Source: Pontibacter sp. G13 (GTDB lineage Bacteria > Bacteroidota > Bacteroidia > J057). From it: 64,000 nt of DNA. Each line of letters starts with the position of its first letter. Positions within the stretch are counted from its first letter, which is position 1. The notes beneath the pieces were generated by a model. It saw only the letters and a program-made list of their open reading frames with translations, made no database searches and was not told the origin of the DNA. Positions 37,332-47,400 of this stretch are shown here, piece by piece. The stretch spans positions 3,120,501-3,184,500 of the forward strand of contig NZ_CP134696.1 of the NCBI RefSeq assembly GCF_031851795.1. The letters are read 5' to 3'. Made by a program: the position numbers and the translations under genes.

Positions 37332-40300
37332 TTAAAATTTCAGATCAAGTCCCATGCGGAAAATCCGTCCTTGTGGGTAGTTGGCGATGTCGACACCGTA
37401 GTATAGCGGGTTGCCGTACAATTCGCCGATCTCCGGGTCCCAACCGCTGTAGTTGGTGAAGGTCAGGAGATTGTCAGCAGCCACATACACGCGTAGGCTT
37501 CCCAAGCTCAATTTGTCCAAGACCGATTGTGGTAGGGAATATCCCAACTGTACCTGCTTGAGGCGGAGATAGCTCCCATCCTCCACAAAGCGATCGGAGA
37601 AGCGGTCTGAATTTCGGTTTGGATCCGAAATGGTCATGCGTGGTTCCTCGGACGTGGGATTCTCAGGCGTCCAACGATCGAGTCGATCCGCATGCATATT
37701 GCCCCAAGCCGTGGAAGATTGAATCCAGCGACTCAGACCATTGACCACTTCGTTGCCATACACGCCTTGCAGGAATCCGCGAAAGTCGAAGCCCTTGTAT
37801 CCCAAGTTCACATTCAATCCAGCTGTGAAGTCCGGTGTTCCAGAGCCTAGGTAGGTACGATCCTCCTCGTTGATCACGCCATCTTGATTTTGGTCGATGA
37901 ACTTCACATCTCCCAATTGTGCGGCAGGTTGGATCGGCGCGCCATCTGGGCCAACGTGGCTATCCAGTTCGGCTTGGTCATTGAATACGCCATCTGTTTC
38001 CAGTCCATAGAAGAAGGCGATTTCGCGACCTTCCGTGGTGCGAGTCGCATTTCCTGTGTGACCGACAAATCCACCGTCGATGAATTCGCCTCCGCCCAAG
38101 CTCACCACCTCGTTGAGGATCTGGGTGAAATTCAAGCTGACATCATAGGTAAAGTCATTTTCCAACTGGCGGTAATTCAGGGACGCTTCCCAACCGATAT
38201 TCTGCATGTCGCCGGCATTCACCCGTGGAGCAGCAGCCCCGACATAGTTGGGAATCGGCACATTCACGATCATGTCCCGAGTATTCTTGATGAAGAAGTC
38301 TCCCGTGAACAGCAAGCGATCATCGAAGAATCCGGCATCCACCCCGATGTTGAGCATTTCGGTAGTTTCCCACTTCAACTCAGGGTTGCTCAATTGCGTC
38401 GGGATAAAACCCTGTACAATCTGGTCGTTGAAAACGTACAATTGATCCGGCGTCACGGTGGTTACATAGCCATAGTTCGGCGCAGAATTCTGGTTACCCA
38501 CTTGGCCCCAACCCCCACGGAGTTTCAGCTCAGAGACGAAATTCACCTGATCCATGAAAGCCTCATTGCGCACATTCCAGCCCGCAGAGAAGGAGGGGAA
38601 CAACCCCCAGCGATGCTCGGGCAAGAACCGAGAAGAACCATCATAGCGGACATTCACCGTCAAGAGGTACTTGCTGGCGTAGGAGTAGTTGATCCGGCCA
38701 AAGGCAGAAGCCAATGACTCTTCCGACTGATTGGAGAATACACTGAAATTCACCCCTTTCGAAGCAGACAGATAATGTTGGTTGGGATCTTCCGGGATGT
38801 TGAACGCCGTCACACGGTTACTTGTGAAGCTAGAAGCCTGCGCTTCCACCCCAGCCATGACATTGAGGCCATGATCCCCAAATTGCTCGTCGTAGGTCAT
38901 GTAATTGGACCAAACCCAGGCTTGGCTGCGTCCGCGATTCTCTGAGGCCGAGCTGAGATCGCGATTTTCCTCCGGAGAAATGTAGAATTCCCCATAGTAA
39001 TTGCGGTCGTTGGTATGGGAGATGTCCACGCCAAACTGCGAACGGAAGGTGAGATTCTTGAGGATACTAGCTTCCCCGTAGAGATTCACCAACACCTTTT
39101 CGCGCTTACCGAGATTGTTGGCGATTTCGTCGGCAGCGCGGGCAGCATTGGCCCCCTCTTCTGGCAGACCAGTTGTACCATAGTTGTTTTCGAACGGGTC
39201 CCAAGCGGCACGCAATGGATTGGCGCGCAATGCTACAGGCAGGATTCCGCTGTAGGTATCCGTATTGTAGTAGGTGCGCTGCGTGTTGACGTAATTCGCA
39301 GAGATTCCCGCCTTGAGCCAATCAGCCAAGGTCAGGTCATTGGTGAAGCGGAGGAAGAGCTTGGACATTTCGGAGTTTTTCACCGTGCCTTCCTCGTCAT
39401 AGTAAGTTCCCGTGAGGCTGTAGCGATTTTTGCGACTACCGCCAGTCACGGAGAGTGAGTAGTTCTGGATGATTCCTCGGCGCAGTACTTCCTGCTGCCA
39501 GTCAGTCCCTTCGTACCCGCCTTCCTTCACGAAGGTCAGCATATTGTACTCAGCACTTTCAGGGTCGAGCGTGGTTCCATCATTTTCAAAAGCCTCCATG
39601 CGCAGCTCTGCATATTCGGCGGCATTGGCCATGTCGATGGTGTTCCAAGCCTCTTGGATCCCAGCGTAAGAGGAGAAGTGGAATTTGGGCTTTCCTTCAG
39701 ATCCTCGACGCGTGGTGATCAGGATGACCCCATTGGCCCCTCGCGAACCATAGATGGCCGTCGCGGAAGCATCCTTGAGGATTTCCATGCTTTCGATGTC
39801 CTGCGGGTTGAGGAAACTGATGTCCCCCGTCTGAAATCCATCCACCACATACAGCGGATCGGAATTGTTGATGGTTCCGACACCGCGAATCCGGATACGA
39901 ACGCCCCCTGCGGGATCACCAGATTGTCCCGTGATGTCCACGCCAGCCACACGACCTTGGATAGCCTGAATGACATCCGGGGTAGCCAATTGCTGGACAG
40001 TTTCCGCATCGACTGAAGCCACTGCCCCTGTCACATCGCTTTTTCGGGTGCGGCCATATCCAACCACCACCACTTCATCGAGGGCGAGTTCCGCCTCCAT
40101 CATGTCAAAATCAATGGTAGTCCGATTGCCGACGGCTACCCGTTGTGTCTCAAACCCAACGTAGGTGCACACCAGCGTATCCGTGGGCTGAACCGAGAGT
40201 TCGTAAGATCCATTCGCCCCTGTCAGGACACCGGAAGTCGTACCGGCCACCGAGACGGTCGCCCCTTCCAGTCCCGTACCTTGGGAGAGAGAACGGACCT

Positions 40301-40406
40301 GCCCGGAAACCACTTGTGTCTGCGCGAGGGTCACATGCGTGATGAGCATCAAGCCCAGCAGCATCCAACCGCCCTTGCACCAAGCATGAGCGTAGCAGCT
40401 TCTCAT
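37332..40406 (-). CDS. SusC/RagA TonB-linked outer-membrane transporter
   Basis: A 1024-residue TonB-dependent transporter of the SusC type, importing oligosaccharides with SusD. A signal peptide ends at about residue 28 (THVTLAQ). A carboxypeptidase-regulatory-like beta domain covers about residues 32-110 (SGQVRSLSQGTGLEGATVSV). The TonB-box region DEVVVVGYGRTRKSDVTGAV and the plug (about 120-230, with YVVDGFQTG and SATAIYGSRGANGVILIT) follow, then the barrel ending in a Phe-terminated strand. No N-terminal extension for an anti-sigma factor is present, so control is more likely by the hybrid regulator at 44425-48573. Confidence 0.96.
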   Translation of the reverse strand: MRSCYAHAWCKGGWMLLGLMLITHVTLAQTQVVSGQVRSLSQGTGLEGATVSVAGTTSGVLTGANGSYELSVQPTDTLVCTYVGFETQRVAVGNRTTIDFDMMEAELALDEVVVVGYGRTRKSDVTGAVASVDAETVQQLATPDVIQAIQGRVAGVDITGQSGDPAGGVRIRIRGVGTINNSDPLYVVDGFQTGDISFLNPQDIESMEILKDASATAIYGSRGANGVILITTRRGSEGKPKFHFSSYAGIQEAWNTIDMANAAEYAELRMEAFENDGTTLDPESAEYNMLTFVKEGGYEGTDWQQEVLRRGIIQNYSLSVTGGSRKNRYSLTGTYYDEEGTVKNSEMSKLFLRFTNDLTLADWLKAGISANYVNTQRTYYNTDTYSGILPVALRANPLRAAWDPFENNYGTTGLPEEGANAARAADEIANNLGKREKVLVNLYGEASILKNLTFRSQFGVDISHTNDRNYYGEFYISPEENRDLSSASENRGRSQAWVWSNYMTYDEQFGDHGLNVMAGVEAQASSFTSNRVTAFNIPEDPNQHYLSASKGVNFSVFSNQSEESLASAFGRINYSYASKYLLTVNVRYDGSSRFLPEHRWGLFPSFSAGWNVRNEAFMDQVNFVSELKLRGGWGQVGNQNSAPNYGYVTTVTPDQLYVFNDQIVQGFIPTQLSNPELKWETTEMLNIGVDAGFFDDRLLFTGDFFIKNTRDMIVNVPIPNYVGAAAPRVNAGDMQNIGWEASLNYRQLENDFTYDVSLNFTQILNEVVSLGGGEFIDGGFVGHTGNATRTTEGREIAFFYGLETDGVFNDQAELDSHVGPDGAPIQPAAQLGDVKFIDQNQDGVINEEDRTYLGSGTPDFTAGLNVNLGYKGFDFRGFLQGVYGNEVVNGLSRWIQSSTAWGNMHADRLDRWTPENPTSEEPRMTISDPNRNSDRFSDRFVEDGSYLRLKQVQLGYSLPQSVLDKLSLGSLRVYVAADNLLTFTNYSGWDPEIGELYGNPLYYGVDIANYPQGRIFRMGLDLKF

Positions 40407-40605
40407 AAGTTTAGGGATTTAGTAGTATGAAACTTGAGTAAGTAATGTGTCCCAAGATGCCCAGCGGCTCATTGTGTGTAGGGGGGTGGATGTATCAATG
40501 ACGGGGGGATGGATGTACGCGCAGACATCTGGGCGATGCAAGACCGGAAAACCCATCAGGAGAGTTCCCCCGCAAATTGGATCAGACATGGAGAGGGTTT
40601 GGAGA

Positions 40606-40792
40606 ATTTGGGCGTGCCCCCGCGTGCTCGGCATCAGTTCCACACTTGGCAGATCAGTCGCGGGGTCGCTCCCTTCCATGCTCACTGCGTTCGGTCAGGG
40701 ATCAGGAGGCGTGATATCGCCGCCTCCTGATCCCTGACTCCTCCCGAAGGTCGGCCATTTCAGGCAGCTCACGCCTCACCTGCCAGCCGCAC
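40606..40792 (+). repeat. dispersed structured intergenic element, copy 8
   Basis: P1 is GGCGTG with CACGCC (40611-40616 with 40770-40775) and P2 is CCCCGCG with CGCGGGG (40618-40624 with 40659-40665). The central hairpin has perfect 18-base arms at 40694-40711 and 40721-40738. The tail is at 40783-40792. It is the only copy in a gap between divergent genes, lying between the SusC and GH26 starts; nothing else was recognised in that 600-base gap. Confidence 0.86.
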
Positions 40793-41006
40793 TGTTGGGA
40801 GGTAGAGGACAGGCATGAATCCTTCGGATGGATTACGGAGCGTGGGAGGTCAGCAAGCTCTCCAAGGATCGGGTATCATAGACGAGTATTTCCAATCCCC
40901 AATCCCAGTCCATGCAATTCCCCCCGCCTTTTGAAAGATTTATCCCACCAACCGCATGGCGAAACTCAGCAAATTGGATTATTTCACTTTCAACAACCAA
41001 ACCCCC

Positions 41007-42347
41007 ATGCGTACATTTACCTTGGTTCTGCTGTTGATGCCCATGACGTTATTTGCCCAAATCGATGCAAACGCCACTTGCGAGACCGTTGCACTCTATC
41101 AACGGCTCCAGACTTTTGCGGGCAACCAGTTACTATTTGGCCACGAAAATTCCACTTACGAGGGCATCGGCTGGCAAGATCCTGTCGGCACGACCGACCA
41201 ATCAGATGTCTTCAATGCCATCGGAGATTTTCCGGCGGTTTATGGATTCGACTTCATCGATGGCTACGGCACCTTTTACGAACATGTCCGGCGGGCTTAC
41301 CGACGAGGCGGGATCATTACGATCAGCGATCACATGGACAACCCAGCCACGTCCGGGGATAGCTGGGATACAGGCGGCAATGCCGTTTCCAAGATCCTGA
41401 CGATCGGTTCCAATGAGCACATTATCTACAATTGGTACCTCGACCAAGCCGCCAATTTCTTCCTCAATATCAAAGAGGAGGGCATTCACATTCCGATCAT
41501 CTATCGGCCGCTCCACGAAAATTCCGGCAACTGGTTCTGGTGGGGCAAAAACCAATGCACACCCGCTGAATTCGTCCAGCTCTGGCAATACACCGTGTCC
41601 TATCTACGCGATACCAAGGGGGTCCACAATGTGCTGTACGCCTACTCGCCATCCCGCCCGAGTACCGATGGAGGATATGGCAGTCGCTATCCGGGAGATG
41701 ACTGGGTGGATATTCTCGGGTTTGATTACTATCAGGGTTCGTCAGTGTTTGCCTCGGGATTGATCCCCGATTGCCAATTGGTGGTGAATCTCGCCAATCA
41801 AAAGAATAAGATCGCAGCATTGACGGAATTTGGGATTTTCGGGGGCATTCAGAATACGCTCCTGCCAGATTGGTTCCGCACAGAATTGCTCAATCCCATC
41901 AAAAATGATCCTATCGCCAAGCAAATCGTCTGGGCACTGACTTGGCGGAATGGTACGATGGACCATCATTGGGTGCCCGTGTCTGGAGAGAATAACTTCA
42001 TCAGCTTCGTGAATTTTGCCAATGATCCCTACACGGCGTTCGAATCTGATCTTCCGGCGGATCTCTACGATTGCAGCAATATCACCTCAAATACTGCACT
42101 GGCAGAAACCTCCTACCTGCGGCTATATCCCAATCCCGCCCAAAACCATGTGAATCTGGAAATTGACCGACCGTTTGCACAAGGTCAACTGACGCTTTTC
42201 GACCTATCCGGCAAGCGCATCCTCGATCACGTCCTCTTGAATCCTGCGACTACGATTTCCCTCGGCCAATTACCAGCGGGCGTGTATGCGATCCGGATTC
42301 AGCTCGACGGCGAAGCCCCCATTTCCCAATCCCTCATCATCCAATAA
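41007..42347 (+). CDS. GH26 family glycoside hydrolase with type IX sorting domain
   Basis: A 446-residue secreted enzyme. A signal peptide (FTLVLLLMPMTLFAQ) is followed by a GH26 catalytic barrel (about residues 25-355). The acid/base is probably Glu171 in YRPLHENSGNWFWWG and the nucleophile Glu274 in ALTEFG. GH26 members cut mostly beta-1,4-mannan; some act on other beta-glycans. A type IX secretion C-terminal domain occupies about residues 370-446 (LRLYPNPAQNHVNLE to LPAGVYAIRIQ). The ATG at 41007 is used because the upstream in-frame start adds 17 residues before the signal. The carbohydrate-binding gene follows after 18 bases. The gene diverges from the SusC operon. Confidence 0.9.
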   Translation: MRTFTLVLLLMPMTLFAQIDANATCETVALYQRLQTFAGNQLLFGHENSTYEGIGWQDPVGTTDQSDVFNAIGDFPAVYGFDFIDGYGTFYEHVRRAYRRGGIITISDHMDNPATSGDSWDTGGNAVSKILTIGSNEHIIYNWYLDQAANFFLNIKEEGIHIPIIYRPLHENSGNWFWWGKNQCTPAEFVQLWQYTVSYLRDTKGVHNVLYAYSPSRPSTDGGYGSRYPGDDWVDILGFDYYQGSSVFASGLIPDCQLVVNLANQKNKIAALTEFGIFGGIQNTLLPDWFRTELLNPIKNDPIAKQIVWALTWRNGTMDHHWVPVSGENNFISFVNFANDPYTAFESDLPADLYDCSNITSNTALAETSYLRLYPNPAQNHVNLEIDRPFAQGQLTLFDLSGKRILDHVLLNPATTISLGQLPAGVYAIRIQLDGEAPISQSLIIQ

Positions 42348-42365
42348 CCTCAACCGACCATTCCC

Positions 42366-43187
42366 ATGTTAAAAAATATTTTGGGGCTGCTAGCCCTGCT
42401 GGCATTGCCTTTTTCGATGCAAGCACAGACCTGCTCCGACAACATCGCTCCCGGACACGGCGGTTTCGAATCCCCTCTCAATACCATCGGCTGGTCGCTC
42501 TGGGACGGCGGCGCCAATGCTTCGTCCATGAACATCACCACTGCGGAGGCACATCATGGCGACCAAAGCGTGCATATTTCGGTACCGGGTACCAATTCCT
42601 ACACCGATTTCCATCATCGATTCACGGTCTTCACGATCGACGAAGACAGCACCTACCAGTTGAGTTTCTGGGTCAAATCCAATGCCTCCGACAGCATACA
42701 GTTGCAAGCGCGCGTGGTTCGGGACACCGATTGGCAGACCCACTGGCTCGAGCAGATGGCCATTGCTTCGGGGGATTGGACACAATTTGCGTACACCTTC
42801 ACCGCCTACGAGACGTGGAATGTCGCCTTTTTGGAATTCAAATTCACCCATCATCTCGCCAGCGGCAGTTATGAAGTGTGGATGGATGAAGTCGAGCTTT
42901 GCAAGATTCCCGGCGCAATCACGAATATCGATGGCGATTTGGCTTCCGGCGTTCGACTATATCCCAATCCCGTGCACAACGGTCGCCTGTCCATCGAGCT
43001 TCCGGCATCCCACCCGACGGAAAAACTCCAGCTTCGCGACATGCAAGGCCGCGTCCTCCGCACTTGGCATCCCAAGGCCCAGTCTCCTCAAGTCTTGGAC
43101 TGCACAAGTATCCCAAATGGGATTTACCTGTTAGAAATTATTTCAGGCAATGCAATCATGCGAGAACGCGTGGAGATTCGAGGATAA
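42366..43187 (+). CDS. carbohydrate-binding-module protein with type IX sorting domain
   Basis: A 273-residue secreted protein without a catalytic domain. The signal peptide ends at about residue 20 (SMQAQ). A jelly-roll domain at about 25-182 resembles CBM4/9-type modules: GGFESPLNTIGWSLWDGG, YQLSFWVKSNASDSIQLQARV, and a final WMDEVELCK strand. The type IX secretion domain is at about 196-273 (VRLYPNPVHNGRLSIE to IPNGIYLLEI). It probably binds the target polysaccharide at the surface or helps the GH26 enzyme to its substrate. It starts 18 bases after the GH26 gene, so the two are one operon. Confidence 0.82.
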   Translation: MLKNILGLLALLALPFSMQAQTCSDNIAPGHGGFESPLNTIGWSLWDGGANASSMNITTAEAHHGDQSVHISVPGTNSYTDFHHRFTVFTIDEDSTYQLSFWVKSNASDSIQLQARVVRDTDWQTHWLEQMAIASGDWTQFAYTFTAYETWNVAFLEFKFTHHLASGSYEVWMDEVELCKIPGAITNIDGDLASGVRLYPNPVHNGRLSIELPASHPTEKLQLRDMQGRVLRTWHPKAQSPQVLDCTSIPNGIYLLEIISGNAIMRERVEIRG

Positions 43188-43373
43188 TTAGGGCGTGCCC
43201 GGCGTGCTTGAATTTAAGAGGGCGATTGGCATAGAAGTCGCCGGTCGGTCCCTTCCGTGCTCGCTGGTCGCTCGGTCTCGGATCTGTGGGCGATATATCG
43301 CCGCCCACAGATCCGAGACTCCGCCTGCCGGCGGCCACTCCAGGCACCTCACGCACCCACCAGCCAGCCGCAC
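43188..43373 (+). repeat. dispersed structured intergenic element, copy 9
   Basis: P1 is GCGTG with CACGC (43193-43197 with 43350-43354) and P2 is CCGGCG with CGCCGG (43199-43204 with 43239-43244). The central hairpin has perfect 18-base arms at 43275-43292 and 43302-43319. The tail is at 43364-43373. It begins directly at the stop codon of the carbohydrate-binding gene. Confidence 0.85.
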
Positions 43374-43462
43374 TTTTTGCTAGATCTTTTGACGGGAGCC
43401 TCATCAGGGAATGAAATTCCCCACCTGTAACATACCGGGCCTACAGCCCCTGCATATTGTGA

Positions 43463-43486
43463 GCGCTGTAGGCGCGACATCCCACA
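43463..43486. repeat. 24-base dispersed repeat, copy 1
   Basis: Starts GCGCTGTAGGCGCGACATCC and recurs exactly at 44349-44372. After each copy a TTCCAACCCT motif follows about 10-15 bases later. The two copies bracket the GC-rich gene-free segment that holds the 151-base duplication. Confidence 0.8.
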
Positions 43487-43903
43487 GGCAAGGGGTTCCA
43501 ACCCTTGGCTATGGCCCGGCGGGTGAAACCCAATTCCGAGTCCACTCCCCCTTTGTGTCATTCTGAAAAATCTGAAGCCCGGGCCTGTGCGTTGGGGATT
43601 TATTCAGAATCTTGGGAGGAATGAATGTCCAGCGCCCCAAGATCCTGAATCGACCACCATCGCCGGAAGCCTCGGCTATGCGAAAAAAAAATGCCTCATC
43701 CCGCAAAATTTCGAAGCGGTGGCGTCGGTGGCCGGGAAATTTATGCGGGATCCCAAGCTTTGTGCATGCTGAGTCTTGTCTTTTGCCAAGCGCAGAACAT
43801 CAGTCCACATTCAACATCCCCAAGCCCCGCACGTCATCCTCGGCGGCCATAGCCAAGGCCCCAGCGTCGGCGCCGATCGGGGATCTCCTGAGCGCGTGCA
43901 TGC

Positions 43904-44054
43904 ATGCCGGGCCTGCCCCACAGGCCCCCTTGGCGATCTCCTTGGATGCCATGCTAGCTAGGGGAGATTCCACCTCTGCCGCCGACGCGCGTAGGCCGTG
44001 GCCGATGGCAGGCTGGAATGACGTGATGGGGTGGGATGGAATCCTGCCCTGCGG
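43904..44054. repeat. 151-base tandem duplication, unit 1
   Basis: First of two adjacent 151-base units (offset checked by GCCTGCCCCA at 43911 and 44062). Units differ at only a few bases. The 43188-44424 gap holds no supported gene: only copy 9, the 24-base repeats and this duplication. Confidence 0.9.
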
Positions 44055-44205
44055 ATGCCGAGCCTGCCCCACAGGCCCCCTTGGCGATCTCCTTGGATGC
44101 CACGCTAGCTCGGGGAGATTCCACCTCTGCCACCTACGCGCGAAGGCCGTGGCCGATGGCAGGCTGGAATGACGTGATGGGGTGGGATGGAATCCTGCCC
44201 TGCGG
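44055..44205. repeat. 151-base tandem duplication, unit 2
   Basis: Second unit of the duplication, followed by four further matching bases. A long open frame through both units is a by-product of GC-rich sequence with a period not divisible by three, and is not supported as a gene. Confidence 0.9.
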
Positions 44206-44348
44206 ATGCAAGCAGGAGCCGGATTACCCGCGTGCCGATGCACTGGCCGAAATCCGCCTCAGCGATCCCGGATAAATTCCGCCTCGCACACAGGCCACCG
44301 CGGGAATTTTCCGGGATGAGGCAATATGTTTGCTGAGTATTTGTACAA

Positions 44349-44372
44349 GCGCTGTAGGCGCGACATCCCACA
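44349..44372. repeat. 24-base dispersed repeat, copy 2
   Basis: Exact second copy of the element at 43463-43486, 53 bases before the stop of the hybrid regulator gene (on the opposite strand). Confidence 0.8.
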
Positions 44373-44424
44373 ACGTAGGGTTTCCAACCCTATGCTGTAA
44401 GCGCCAAACCAACCCATGACCATG

Positions 44425-47400
44425 CTATGCTCGGAATTTTCCCATATACTCGGAGGGGCTCATGCCAAATTCCTGCTTGAAGCGCTCACGGAAGTATTTC
44501 AGATCGGAGAAGCCCACTTGGTAGGTAACTTCGGCAACCGTGAATTGGAGCGATTGCAGGAGCTGGGCTGCGCGTTTGAGACGAATGTTACGGATGAGTT
44601 GATTAGGGGTCTGGCCGGTGAGCGCCTTGACTTTGCGGTAGACTTGCATGCGGCTCATGCCGATCTCCTTGCAGAGGAGTTCGACCGAAAAATGGGGCTC
44701 ATCCATGTTGTCTTCCACGATTTTGCCGAGGTCCCGCAGGAAGATTTCATCCAGCGAGGTGACCGCCACTTCCGAGGGATTGAGTTCGAGCTTCCGGGCA
44801 AATTTCTCCTTGAGCCTGGCGCGGATGGCCAGCAGCCCACGAATTCGAGTCAGCAGCAGCTCCATGTGAAAGGGCTTGGTCACATAGTCGTCAGCCCCAG
44901 TTTCGTAGCCTTCCATCTGGTAAAGCAGGGAAGTGCGGGCGGTCAGCAAAATCACCGGGATATGGCAAGTCTCCATGCGGGATTTGATTTCGCGGCAGAG
45001 GGCAAGTCCATCCCTACGCGGCATGGCGATATCGCTCACCACGAGGTCGGGCGGATTCTGGAGAATCATCTCGAAAGCCTGTTCGCCATCCTCGGCCGTC
45101 ATCACCTCATAATGCTCGGAAAGGGTATCTGCCAGCAGTTGGCGAATATCGGCGTTGTCCTCCACCACGCAGACTACAGGTAAATCAGCGGGGGCGCTAA
45201 CCTCAGGAGCGGCGGTGGGTTCCTCTGCCGACTTCGGGTATTGACTGGGATCTTCGCTGCCTTTAAATGCCGTGAGCTTTTCGGCCTGGGCAAGGTGATT
45301 GGGCCCGAGCGGCAAATAGAACTGGAAAGTCGTCCCCATTCCCATTTGGGAGTCCACCCAGATTTCGCCGCTGTGTTGCTGGATGATTCGCTTGGCAAGC
45401 GTGAGTCCAACTCCAGAACCTTGCTGGGCATCTGAATTCCGACCCTGGAAAAAATGATCGAAAATCAACGGCAACTGGTGAGCTGCAATTCCGACCCCGG
45501 TATCCTTGACCTGTACCACTGCACGACCCGTTTCGGTCGATACCCTCACGGTGATTGTCCCGCCTGGCTGGGTGAATTTGATGGCATTGGACAGGAGATT
45601 GAACAGCACTTTCTCCATTTGATCGCGGTCAAACCACACGGGAATTCGATCGACGTCATGCTTCAGATTCAAGGTAATGTCTCGGTCCTCCGCCCATCCT
45701 TGGAAAGAGATAACGACCTCTTGGACGAATTTCACCAAATTCCCTTCAGCGACTTCGAGCTGCATGAGACCCGCTTCACTTTTGCGGAGGTCAAGGAGTT
45801 GGTTGATGAGGGTCAGGAGACGCTGCCCATTTTTGCGAATTCGCAGGAGGGATTCTCGATCTCGTCGTTTGCCTTCATGGTTTCGAATCAATTGCTCCAG
45901 CGGAGTCAGAATCAATGTCAGCGGCGTCCTCAGCTCGTGCGATACTTGGGTGAAAAACTGAAGTTTCATGCGGTTTACTTCTTCCAGTTTTTCCGTTTCC
46001 AAGCGCGCCATTTCGAGGCGGTTCTGGAGATTGGCCCGGATCAGGGTGAATCTCCGTACCCCATATAACGACGCCAAGAACGCCAAAAAATAAAGCACAA
46101 ATGCCCAATGCGTCAGCCAAAACGGCGGTTCTACCCGAATCCCCATGCTCGCGATTTCCTCTGACCAAACGCCATCGCCATTCGCAGCCTTGACCTGAAA
46201 GATGTAGTTCCGATAGGGCAAATTGGTGTAATGCGCCATCCGCTGGGTGGCATCAACATACTGCCAATCTTCATCAAATCCTTCGAGCTTGTAGGCAAAT
46301 TGCGTCTGTGAAGATTGAGAAAATTGCAGCGCGGTAAATCCAATGGCCAACACATCTTGTCGGTGATTGAGGCGGAGTTCAGGCGCCTGTAACATACTCT
46401 TGTCGAGTAGCACTTTGCCAAAGGAGGATTGGCCAATTTCCACGGGTTTGTTGAACAACCTCAGAGCGGTCAGCGCTACTTTTGGCGGGATCGGATTTTC
46501 TGCGATTTGAGATGGGTGGAAGGCATTGATGCCGATGGGCCCGCCAAATACGAGCATTCCCGAGCCCAATTGGGTACTGGCGTTGAAATTGAATATCTGA
46601 TCCTGAAGGCCATCTTCTTGGGTAAATGATTTGACTGAAAAGCCAGTAGGAAGATCCTGAGCTCGACAAATGCCTTTTTTGGTGCTGATCCACAATTGTC
46701 CCAACTCATCTTCCTGAATCGCCTGAATGGTTCCATGCGGCAACCCATCAGTCTCCGAAAAAATCTTCAATTTCCCCGTCTCGGCATCCATCCGATTCAG
46801 TCCGTGCTCGGTGCCAATCCAAAAATTGCCGCGTCGATCTTGAAATAGGCATGTGATAAATCGGCTACTGATCTCTTCGGCACGGAACCAGCGATCGACC
46901 ACAGACAGTGTCCCAGCTTCCCATTTCAAATGCCAAAGGCCGCCCCCACGCGTCCCGACAAACAATGCGTCGCTTCCCTGCCAAGGCATTTCGAGCAGGG
47001 CGATATTGGGAAAATCGCGAATGGATACTTGGTCCAACTTCAGATCTTGGTAATTGACGAGTTGCCCTCCCTCTGAATCAAACCGGCTGAGACCTCCGCT
47101 CCAATGTCCCATCCAAATGCTGCCATCCTTTCCTGCGCCCAACGACATGACATGGGTATCTCCGAGCGGAAAGTCTGGATTGGAAGGATCAAACTGTTCG
47201 AATCTGCGAGGAGATTTGCTATGCGGTTGGAATTTGACGACCCCGGCACCATGCGTGGACACCCACACTTCGCCCGATGGACCGATCTCGATATCCGATA
47301 CAAAATCAGCCGCAGAATTTCCCGTCCAGTCAGACAGCGGAATATGCAGCTGGTGTTCTGGATCGATCGTCGCAGAATCATAAGGCACGCACATGACGCC

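Noticed and set aside
43612-44172. Long open frame through the 151-base duplication
   Set aside because: GC-rich sequence with a period not divisible by three keeps several frames open; no start context, no family features and no conserved composition.
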